From: Lachnospiraceae bacterium
Lineage (GTDB): Bacteria > Bacillota > Clostridia > Lachnospirales > Lachnospiraceae
Direction: 5' to 3'
Length of the DNA stretch: 11,136 nucleotides
Assembly: GCA_900755865.1 (NCBI GenBank)
Contig: CAAEHZ010000319.1
Location: 1-11,136 of the forward strand
In this document: positions 5,736 through 11,136 of the stretch, piece by piece
How the letters are laid out: every line of letters starts with the position of its first letter
How positions within the stretch are numbered: position 1 is the first letter of the stretch
Translations under genes and position numbers: made by a program
Notes under the pieces: model-generated
Told to the model about the DNA's origin: nothing
Seen by the model: the letters and a program-made list of their open reading frames with translations, nothing else
Databases searched by the model: none

Positions 5736-7055
5736 TTACAACCTGGTAATTACAAAAATGTCATAAATCGCCTTAATAGCAGCCTCAAAGTCCTCATTTG
5801 CCACACCAATAATAATATTCTGCTCGGAGGAACCCTGGTCAATCATTCTGACATTGACATTTGCATGTGCCAGTGCAGAGAAAATTCTGCCCGCAGTTCC
5901 CCTTGTGGACTTCATGCCCCGTCCTACTACGGCAATCAACGCAAGGTCTGATTCGATTTCGATGGTATCCGGCTTTCCCAGTCTGTGAATCCCAGCAACT
6001 ACCTGCTGCTCCTTGTGCATGAACTCATCCTGATGCACAAAAACAGTCAAAGTATCAATTCCGGAGGGTACATGCTCAAAGGAAATGCCATTCTCCTCAA
6101 AAGCCTGCAATACCTTTCTGCCAAAGCCGATTTCGGAATTCATCATATCCTTTTCTACGGTAATAGAGCAGAAGCCCTTCTTTCCCGCAATTCCTGTAAT
6201 AACATACTTGGAACGCTGACAGGTGCTTCCCACAATCCAGGTTCCCTTATCCCCCGGTGCATTGGTGTTGCGGATGTTAATGGGGATTCCCTCCTGACGT
6301 ACCGGGAAAATAGCATCCTCATGCAGCACGCCCGCTCCCATATAGGAAAGCTCTCTCAGCTCCTTATAAGTAATGACCTCGATTCCCTCCGGATTGTCTA
6401 TAATACGGGGGTCTGCAATCAGAAAGCCGGATACATCCGTCCAGTTTTCATACACATCCACTCCTGCTGCCTTTGCAACAATGGAACCGGTAATATCAGA
6501 ACCGCCTCTGGAAAAGGTCTTTACTGCCCCATCCGGCATTGCTCCGTAAAATCCGGGGATTACTGCGTTCTTACACTTTGCAAGTTTTTTGGAAAGCACC
6601 TCATTGGTCTTAACTGCATCAAAAGTGCCCTCTTTATTAAAGAAGATAACCTTTGCCGCATCAATAAATTCATAGCCAAGATACTCTGCCATGATAATAC
6701 CATTCAGGTATTCGCCTCTGGAAGCTGCATAATTGCTTCCCGCTTTTTCCTTAAAATTTTTCTCAATAACAGCAAATTCATCCGTCAAATCCAGATTCAG
6801 ATGTAATCCGACAATAATTTCCTGATATCTTGCCTTAATCGCTTCCAGTTCCTTTGAGAAATCCGCATCCTTTTCCGCCAGTGCATAACAGCCATACAGC
6901 ATATCTGTCACCTTTGTATCTTCCTTAAAACGCTTTCCCGGTGCTGAAGGCACAACAAAGCGTCTTTCCTCGTCTGCCCGGATGATTGCTCCTACCTTTT
7001 CAAACTGCTCTGCACTTGCCAGAGAGCTTCCGCCGAATTTCACTACCTTAGACAT
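5736..7055 (-). CDS. lysC: Aspartokinase (aspartate kinase), monofunctional
   Basis: The 439-residue enzyme phosphorylates aspartate with ATP, the entry step to lysine, threonine and methionine. The N-terminal kinase domain shows KFGGSSLA (6-13) for nucleotide and aspartate binding, VPSAPGKR (35-42), FSRGGSDITGS (181-191), WTDVSG (205-210) and ADPRII (214-219). Two ACT units follow (about 293-360 and 372-435, including GRGMKSTRGTAGRIFSALAH), which in this family bind feedback amino acids. The length fits single-chain clostridial enzymes; no dehydrogenase domain is fused. The ATG at 7053-7055 has AGAGGA about 8 bases upstream. It is the last gene of the pheB-hom-aspartokinase unit, 67 bases after hom, and ends at a shared terminator (5549-5574). 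No lysine riboswitch fits in the short upstream gap. The gene symbol is by function; the isozyme class and its effector (lysine or threonine) are not resolved. Confidence 0.95.
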   Translation of the reverse strand: MSKVVKFGGSSLASAEQFEKVGAIIRADEERRFVVPSAPGKRFKEDTKVTDMLYGCYALAEKDADFSKELEAIKARYQEIIVGLHLNLDLTDEFAVIEKNFKEKAGSNYAASRGEYLNGIIMAEYLGYEFIDAAKVIFFNKEGTFDAVKTNEVLSKKLAKCKNAVIPGFYGAMPDGAVKTFSRGGSDITGSIVAKAAGVDVYENWTDVSGFLIADPRIIDNPEGIEVITYKELRELSYMGAGVLHEDAIFPVRQEGIPINIRNTNAPGDKGTWIVGSTCQRSKYVITGIAGKKGFCSITVEKDMMNSEIGFGRKVLQAFEENGISFEHVPSGIDTLTVFVHQDEFMHKEQQVVAGIHRLGKPDTIEIESDLALIAVVGRGMKSTRGTAGRIFSALAHANVNVRMIDQGSSEQNIIIGVANEDFEAAIKAIYDIFVITRL

Positions 7056-7122
7056 TCCCCAAATCCTCTTTTCTGTTTCTTATAATATATATCTCTTTAA
7101 TCATTCATTCCTCAGGCGTTCT

Positions 7123-8334
7123 TTAAGCCAGTCTGATTCTGCCAAGTACCGCCTCGCCCAGCTTTTCGCAGATTTCTCTGCATTCCTTTTCTGTCATGGG
7201 CTGTGTAAAGTAACCAAAGTCCTCCGTTCTTCCCGGTGCCACGAACATCCCCACATCCTTCAGCAGCTTTTCCGCATCCTTCTTTGCAGAAGCAGCTACT
7301 CTCAGGAAAAAGGCATTCTTTACATTATCAATTTCCGCCAGCTTTGCGGGCTCCTCTGTCCAGCCACGCATCAGTGTCTTTCCGGGGTTGCCTGCGCAGT
7401 CAATCACATCTGCCACAACAGCGCTTGCGGTAGGAAGCTTTCCTGCTCCTTTGCCGTAAAACATGGCATCTCCTAACATATTTCCGGTTACAAGCACCGC
7501 ATTAAATACATCATTTACAAAAGAAAGAGGATTCTCTTTTCCCAGCATAAAGGGGGCTACCATCGCCAGCACACTGCCATCCTCCTGCGCCTTGCTTGTT
7601 ACAAGCAGCTTGATGGACATTCCGGCCGCTCTCGCATACTCGAAATCGGCACTGGTAATCTTACTGATACCCTCTGTATGAATCTTTTCAGAATCTACAT
7701 ACTTTCCTGTCATCAGGGAAGAAAGAATTGCCAGCTTTCTGCAGGCATCATAGCCTTCCACATCCGCCTCGGGATTTCTCTCTGCATAGCCAAGCGCCTG
7801 CGCCTCCTTCAAAACCTCTTCGTAGGCCGCGCCTTCCTTATCCATCTTTGTCAGTATGTAGTTGGTTGTTCCGTTGACAATTCCTGTCACCTGTAAAATT
7901 TTCTCTGCCGTAAGAGAGGTATTAAAGGGACGGATAATCGGGATTCCTCCCGCTACACTCGCCTCGAACAGATAACTGCAATGATGCTCTGCCGCCAGCT
8001 TCAAAAGCTCTGCACCATGCTTTGCCACCAGCTCCTTATTGGAGGTGCAGACACTCTTTCCTGCCTCCAGCGCCTGCTTTGTAAATTGATATGCAGCCCC
8101 GGTGCCTCCCATAACCTCACAGACAACGGATACCTCCGCATCATTCATAATGATATTCACATCATGAATCACTCTGTCCCCGTAAGGGTCCCCCGGAAAG
8201 TCGCGCAGGTCAAGAATATATTTTACATGTGTTTCCTCTCCCACGCTCTTACTTACCTGCTCATTGTTTCTCTCAATGACTTCCACAACACCGCTTCCCA
8301 CAGTGCCGTATCCCAGGACTGCTACATTAATCAT
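7123..8334 (-). CDS. hom: Homoserine dehydrogenase
   Basis: The 403-residue cytoplasmic enzyme reduces aspartate semialdehyde to homoserine using NAD(P)H, the branch point for threonine and methionine. Visible features are the Rossmann motif GYGTVGSG (8-15), TSNKELVAKHG (98-108), EASVAGGIPII (124-134), GIVNGTTNYIL (151-161) and the catalytic region EADVEGYDACRKLAIL (189-204). Within that region an Asp and Lys (D197, K200) match conserved family residues. GKGAGKLPTASAVV (295-308) follows. The C-terminal part (about 338-403) looks like a shortened ACT-like region without the common DxPGVL turn. Start ATG 8332-8334 has an excellent AGGAGG. It lies 33 bases after the PheB-type gene and 67 bases before the aspartokinase gene, clearly one operon. 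Confidence 0.96.
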   Translation of the reverse strand: MINVAVLGYGTVGSGVVEVIERNNEQVSKSVGEETHVKYILDLRDFPGDPYGDRVIHDVNIIMNDAEVSVVCEVMGGTGAAYQFTKQALEAGKSVCTSNKELVAKHGAELLKLAAEHHCSYLFEASVAGGIPIIRPFNTSLTAEKILQVTGIVNGTTNYILTKMDKEGAAYEEVLKEAQALGYAERNPEADVEGYDACRKLAILSSLMTGKYVDSEKIHTEGISKITSADFEYARAAGMSIKLLVTSKAQEDGSVLAMVAPFMLGKENPLSFVNDVFNAVLVTGNMLGDAMFYGKGAGKLPTASAVVADVIDCAGNPGKTLMRGWTEEPAKLAEIDNVKNAFFLRVAASAKKDAEKLLKDVGMFVAPGRTEDFGYFTQPMTEKECREICEKLGEAVLGRIRLA

Positions 8335-8367
8335 AACTTCCTCCTCTTTGCCTCTCGCATTTTTCTA

Positions 8368-8811
8368 TCATTCTTTTGCCAGAATCTTTACATGATGGAC
8401 ACCCTTCTGGTTTTCCATCTTCTCTATCATATGGGATATATCACCGGTATTTTTCAAAACCTGCACGCTGATACTTAAGGATGCAATTCCGCTGATGGGA
8501 ATACTCTGGTGAATCGTCAATATGTTTGCCTGATATTCCGCTATAATCTTCAGTACATCTGACAAAAGCCCCGGCTCATCATCCATCTGAAAGGTCAAAG
8601 TTACCGTTGTCCCCTGCGCATTGTCATGGAACTGGAAAATATCATCCTTGTACTTATAAAAAGAACTGCGGCTGATGCCGACAGCATCAACCGCTTCCTG
8701 AATTGTCGGCACCTTCTCCGACTCTAAAAGCCTCTTTGCTTCGACCACCTTCAACAGCACTTCCGGCACCGCTTTCTGCGTCACCACATAGTATTTCGCT
8801 GCTTCCTTCAT
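8368..8811 (-). CDS. pheB: UPF0735 ACT-domain protein (PheB-like)
   Basis: The 147-residue protein belongs to the UPF0735/PheB group. It has an N-terminal extension with a helix-turn-helix-like stretch (about 36-58, TIQEAVDAVGISRSSFYKYK) and a C-terminal ACT domain (about 69-145) containing the typical DEPGLLSDVLKIIAEYQANI. ACT domains usually bind amino acids; the exact role of this family is not settled. In Bacillus the homologue sits beside phenylalanine genes, whereas here it heads an operon with hom and aspartokinase. This favours a role as sensor or regulator of the aspartate pathway, though that is inference. ATG 8809-8811 is preceded by AGGAAA. The protein might bind the nested inverted repeats upstream (8820-8906) and autoregulate; nothing in the sequence proves this. 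Confidence 0.9.
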   Translation of the reverse strand: MKEAAKYYVVTQKAVPEVLLKVVEAKRLLESEKVPTIQEAVDAVGISRSSFYKYKDDIFQFHDNAQGTTVTLTFQMDDEPGLLSDVLKIIAEYQANILTIHQSIPISGIASLSISVQVLKNTGDISHMIEKMENQKGVHHVKILAKE

Positions 8812-8819
8812 ATGTTTCC

Positions 8820-8906
8820 TGCTTTCTGGCAGAATACTATGCGTTTTTGTGTCACGGACACATGTCTGCCAATGAAAGATATTCTAGCACATGTGTCCAG
8901 AAAGCA
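8820..8906. repeat. Nested inverted repeats over the pheB-hom-aspartokinase promoter
   Basis: Two 10-bp perfect inverted repeats share a right side. The outer is TGCTTTCTGG (8820-8829) with CCAGAAAGCA (8897-8906); the inner is GGACACATGT (8856-8865) with ACATGTGTCC (8889-8898). Each inner arm contains the palindrome ACATGT, centred 29 bases apart. The right arms lie in the -35/-10 spacer and -35 region, and the inner left arm lies just after the predicted start. As a DNA operator this could block RNA polymerase. As RNA it would only fold in transcripts reading through from glyA. Confidence 0.6.
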
Positions 8907-8909
8907 CAA
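8881..8909 (-). promoter_or_regulatory. Extended -10 promoter of the pheB-hom-aspartokinase operon
   Basis: On the minus strand, -10 TAGAAT (8881-8886) is preceded by TGC, an extended -10 element. A weak -35 TTGTGC (8904-8909) sits at 17 bases. Transcription would start near 8875, about 64 bases before the first gene. The poor -35 and the overlapping inverted repeats suggest a regulated promoter. Confidence 0.65.
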
Positions 8910-8932
8910 GGACTTTTTGTATATTTTTACAA

Positions 8933-10171
8933 CTACACTAAAGGATACTTGTCCGTCAGGGTCTGCACAATCGCGCGTGCCTCGGGAATTTTCTCCTCGC
9001 CGCCCTTGATGACAAGAGCAATCGCCTCTGCAATTTTATCCATATCCTCTGTATTCATGCCCCGGGAAGTTACCGCAGGCGTACCAAGGCGGACACCGCT
9101 TGTTACAAACGGCGACTGCGGGTCATTGGGGATAGTATTTTTATTACAGGTAATATGTGCTGCATCCAGCATCTTTTCCACAGCCTTACCGGTCAGACCA
9201 AAGTTTGTCAAATCTACCAGCATCAGATGGTTGTCTGTTCCACCGGATACAATCCTGATGCCTCTGGACATAAGCCCCTTACAGAGAGCCTGTGCATTAT
9301 CTACGATTCCCTGCTGATATACCTTGAAGTCATCGCTCAGTGCTTCCTTGAAGCAGACTGCCTTTGCGGCAATAACGTGCATCAGAGGGCCGCCCTGAAT
9401 ACCGGGGAAAATTGCCTTGTTAAAGTTATATTTCTCATTGACTGCATTGCTGGAAAGAATCATGCCGCCACGGGGTCCCCGCAGAGTCTTATGGGTTGTC
9501 GTGGTTGTTACATCCGCATAGGGAATCGGGCTCGGATGAAGTCCTGCTGCCACAAGTCCCGCAATATGAGCCATATCTACCATCAGCACAGCGCCAACCT
9601 CATCTGCCACCTCACGGAATTTCTTAAAGTCAATGGTTCTCGCATAAGCGGATGCGCCTGCAATAATCATTTTCGGCTTTGATTCCAGCGCCAGCTCACG
9701 CATCCTGTCATAATCAATAAAGCCTTCATCATTGACACCGTAAGGTACAATGTGGAAATACTTACCGGACATATTTACCGGGCTTCCATGGGTCAGATGT
9801 CCGCCATGGTCCAGATTCATACCCATAATGGTATCTCCCGGCTTACATACGGCAAACTGTACCGCCATATTTGCCTGTGCCCCGGAGTGAGGCTGTACAT
9901 TGGCATATTCACAGCCAAACAGTTCCTTTGCTCTTTCAATCGCAAGATTTTCTACCACATCCACACACTCACAGCCACCGTAATATCTCTTTCCCGGATA
10001 ACCTTCTGCGTATTTGTTGGTCAGGGGACTTCCCATTGCCGCCATAACTGCCTTGCTCACCCAGTTTTCGGAAGCAATCAGCTCAATATGGCTGTTCTGC
10101 CGGTTCTGCTCGTCCACAATTGCCTGTGCAATTTCAGGGTCTACCTTTTTCACTTCATCCAATGAATACAT
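8933..10171 (-). CDS. glyA: Serine hydroxymethyltransferase
   Basis: The 412-residue PLP enzyme interconverts serine plus tetrahydrofolate with glycine plus methylene-tetrahydrofolate in the cytoplasm, the main source of glycine and one-carbon units. Features: [11 protein letters not shown] (29-39), [15 protein letters not shown] (52-66), [12 protein letters not shown] (93-104), [13 protein letters not shown] (198-210), and [15 protein letters not shown] (222-236) where Lys228 should form the Schiff base with [18 protein letters not shown] (357-371) follows. The length is that of a complete bacterial enzyme. ATG 10169-10171 has GAGGAGG 7 bases upstream, inside a GA-rich leader. It has its own strong promoter, is divergent from a lipid kinase gene, and is followed 121 bases later by the aspartate-family operon on the same strand. 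No convincing terminator lies between them, so some read-through is possible. Confidence 0.98.
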   Translation of the reverse strand: MYSLDEVKKVDPEIAQAIVDEQNRQNSHIELIASENWVSKAVMAAMGSPLTNKYAEGYPGKRYYGGCECVDVVENLAIERAKELFGCEYANVQPHSGAQANMAVQFAVCKPGDTIMGMNLDHGGHLTHGSPVNMSGKYFHIVPYGVNDEGFIDYDRMRELALESKPKMIIAGASAYARTIDFKKFREVADEVGAVLMVDMAHIAGLVAAGLHPSPIPYADVTTTTTHKTLRGPRGGMILSSNAVNEKYNFNKAIFPGIQGGPLMHVIAAKAVCFKEALSDDFKVYQQGIVDNAQALCKGLMSRGIRIVSGGTDNHLMLVDLTNFGLTGKAVEKMLDAAHITCNKNTIPNDPQSPFVTSGVRLGTPAVTSRGMNTEDMDKIAEAIALVIKGGEEKIPEARAIVQTLTDKYPLV

Positions 10172-10211
10172 TCCTCTTCCTCCTCATTTTTATACCGGCA
10201 AATCTGTGTCC

Positions 10212-10240
10212 GATATTTCTCCCGCTTTCCCGGGGATATC
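10212..10240 (-). other. Hairpin in the glyA 5' leader
   Basis: Minus-strand RNA can fold GAUAU with AUAUC and an inner CCCG with CGGG around a GGAAAG loop, separated by an uneven internal bulge. It lies in the roughly 90-nt leader of glyA, about 40 bases before the start codon. It matches no riboswitch I can recognise, and no U-run follows. Confidence 0.35.
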
Positions 10241-10268
10241 TGCACGACTGCCTGTTTTCCTGGCGCTT

Positions 10269-10297
10269 ATTGTAGCATACTTTAATATAGATGTCAA
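10269..10297 (-). promoter_or_regulatory. Sigma-A promoter of glyA
   Basis: The minus strand has TTGACA (10292-10297), a 17-base spacer ending in TGC (extended -10), and TACAAT (10269-10274). Transcription should start near 10262, giving a leader of about 90 bases. This is a very strong promoter, consistent with a highly expressed central metabolic gene. Confidence 0.87.
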
Positions 10298-10320
10298 AAC
10301 ACTCCTACACATATTATACG

Positions 10321-10338
10321 AATATTTATGCAAATATT
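10321..10338. repeat. AT-rich inverted repeat between the divergent glyA and lipid kinase promoters
   Basis: AATATTT (10321-10327) and AAATATT (10332-10338) form a perfect 7-bp inverted repeat with a 4-base centre. It lies just upstream of the lipid kinase -35 and 24 bases upstream of the glyA -35. It may be a regulator site or merely AT-rich promoter DNA. Confidence 0.3.
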
Positions 10339-10343
10339 TTTGG

Positions 10344-10371
10344 TTGCACTCTTTCAGATTCCTGTTAAAAT
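10344..10371 (+). promoter_or_regulatory. Probable promoter of the lipid kinase gene
   Basis: TTGCAC (10344-10349), a 16-base spacer ending in TGT, and TAAAAT (10366-10371) form a plausible sigma-A promoter with extended -10. Transcription would start near 10378, about 37 bases before the start codon. Confidence 0.6.
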
Positions 10372-10414
10372 AGAAAGAAAAACCGGATTTATCACAAAGG
10401 AAAGGGGATACCTC

Positions 10415-11136
10415 ATGTACCATGTTATCATCAATCCCGCCTCCCGTTCCGGACGCGGCAGGAAAATATGGAAAGAAATGATTGAACCGGCTCTGAACCG
10501 GGAAAATATTGACTATCAGTGCTACTTTTCCGCAAAGGCGGGGGATGTTGCCAGAATTACCGAAAAGCTCATGGAGGAAACAACCGATTCTCCCATACAG
10601 CTTATCATTCTTGGAGGTGACGGCACCATCAATGAAGCGCTCTGCGGTATTTCCGACCCCTCCAAAATTATTCTGGGCTATATTCCCACCGGCTCCAGCA
10701 ATGATTTTGCAAGGGATTTAAAGATACCCACCGACCCTTCTGCTGCCCTGGATTTGATTCTCCATACCGGCAAGGCTCTCCCTATGGATTTGGGAACCGT
10801 CACCTACGAGGACGGTCAGAGCCGCCATTTCTGTGTAAGCTGCGGTATCGGCTATGACGCGGCGGTATGTGAGGAAGCCCTTCATTCTAAAATGAAGAAC
10901 GTACTTAATAAAATAGGGCTGGGAAAGCTGACCTATTTAAGCATTGCCCTGAAACAGCTTTTTGCAGCGAAAGCCGTTTCCGGTAAAATCACGCTGGACA
11001 ACGGCTATCCCATCACCATCGACAATATGCTCTTTACCGCCTGTATGCTGCACCGCTTTGAGGGCGGCGGCTTTATGTTCTGCCCGGATGCGGATGCAAC
11101 AGACGGCATTTTAAACCTGTGTGTCGTAGGGGACCT
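10415..11136 (+). CDS. Diacylglycerol kinase-family lipid kinase (3' end beyond window)
   Basis: The 240 visible residues belong to the DagK/YegS/BmrU lipid kinase family, which uses ATP to phosphorylate diacylglycerol or related lipids at the membrane. Signatures are the opening YHVIINPASRSGRGRKIW (2-19), the nucleotide-binding GGDGTINEAL (67-76), GYIPTGSSNDFARDL (88-102), MDLGTV (124-129), CGIGYDAAV (143-151) and GGGFMFCPDADATDGILNL (217-235), which should hold the catalytic-site Asp. The protein appears intact up to the window end; about 50-60 residues are probably missing. ATG 10415-10417 is preceded by a purine-rich AGGAAAGGGG about 7 bases upstream. It is transcribed divergently from glyA and is the only plus-strand gene. 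DgkB-type phospholipid recycling or a related lipid is possible; the exact substrate is not resolved. Confidence 0.94.
   Translation, partial: MYHVIINPASRSGRGRKIWKEMIEPALNRENIDYQCYFSAKAGDVARITEKLMEETTDSPIQLIILGGDGTINEALCGISDPSKIILGYIPTGSSNDFARDLKIPTDPSAALDLILHTGKALPMDLGTVTYEDGQSRHFCVSCGIGYDAAVCEEALHSKMKNVLNKIGLGKLTYLSIALKQLFAAKAVSGKITLDNGYPITIDNMLFTACMLHRFEGGGFMFCPDADATDGILNLCVVGD

Noticed and set aside
5985..6806. Long plus-strand open frame (273 codons)
   Set aside because: It lies wholly antisense to the aspartokinase gene, which has clear family motifs. The frame has no ribosome site or recognisable product.
7056..7122. Lysine riboswitch or T-box before the aspartokinase gene
   Set aside because: The gap is only 67 bases and shows no stable stem or terminator, so it is too short for these elements.
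7981..8478. Plus-strand open frame across the hom start and pheB end
   Set aside because: It is antisense to two well-supported genes and its translation is Cys/His/Leu-rich, typical of a shadow frame.
8917..8932. Terminator just after glyA (TTGTA/TACAA repeat)
   Set aside because: The stem is only 5 AT-rich base pairs and has no proper U-run, so it is not a convincing terminator.

Overview
The window looks like ordinary chromosome of a low-to-mid GC Firmicute, most likely a Lachnospiraceae-type member of the Clostridia. The reasons are the protein sequences (CUT1 sugar ABC genes of the LplB/YtcP/lipoprotein type, a UPF0735/PheB ACT protein beside hom and a clostridial-type aspartokinase), strong AGGAGG-like ribosome sites and several near-consensus sigma-A promoters. 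The genus cannot be fixed from this sequence alone. All genes but the last lie on the minus strand, so transcription runs mostly right to left. No mobile element, CRISPR array, tRNA or rRNA is visible, and no gene-free gap exceeds about 245 bases.

Layout, in minus-strand transcription order. (1) The right edge holds a divergent pair: a diacylglycerol/lipid kinase on the plus strand (from 10415, cut by the window end) and glyA (serine hydroxymethyltransferase, 8933-10171), each with its own promoter in the 243-base gap. (2) pheB-type ACT gene (8368-8811), hom (7123-8334) and aspartokinase (5736-7055) form a compact aspartate-family amino acid operon. An extended -10 promoter stands in front, flanked by a striking set of nested inverted repeats. 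(3) A 234-base gap (5502-5735) holds a full-consensus promoter, a leader of about 140 nt with a 10-bp long-range stem, a possible 36-codon ORF and a terminator hairpin. (4) This is followed by a membrane-anchored, NagZ-like glycoside hydrolase family 3 gene (4095-5501) and its strong terminator (4037-4076). (5) A sugar uptake operon follows (promoter 3949-3977): LplB-like permease (2942-3865), YtcP/CarB-type permease (1999-2925), solute-binding lipoprotein (324-1898) and a LacI-family regulator (263 down to the window edge).

How the genes fit together: glyA makes glycine and one-carbon units from serine; aspartokinase and homoserine dehydrogenase feed lysine, threonine and methionine synthesis; the ACT protein is a plausible amino-acid sensor for them. 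The ABC genes encode a carbohydrate importer without its own ATPase, as is usual for CUT1 systems that share an MsmX-like ATPase, probably controlled by the downstream LacI regulator. The NagZ-like enzyme probably acts on N-acetylglucosamine-containing wall fragments outside the membrane.

The least explained stretch is 5545-5721, where promoter, structured leader and terminator together look like an uncharacterised small RNA or attenuator ahead of the NagZ-like gene. Next is the nested repeat at 8820-8906 over the amino acid operon promoter.
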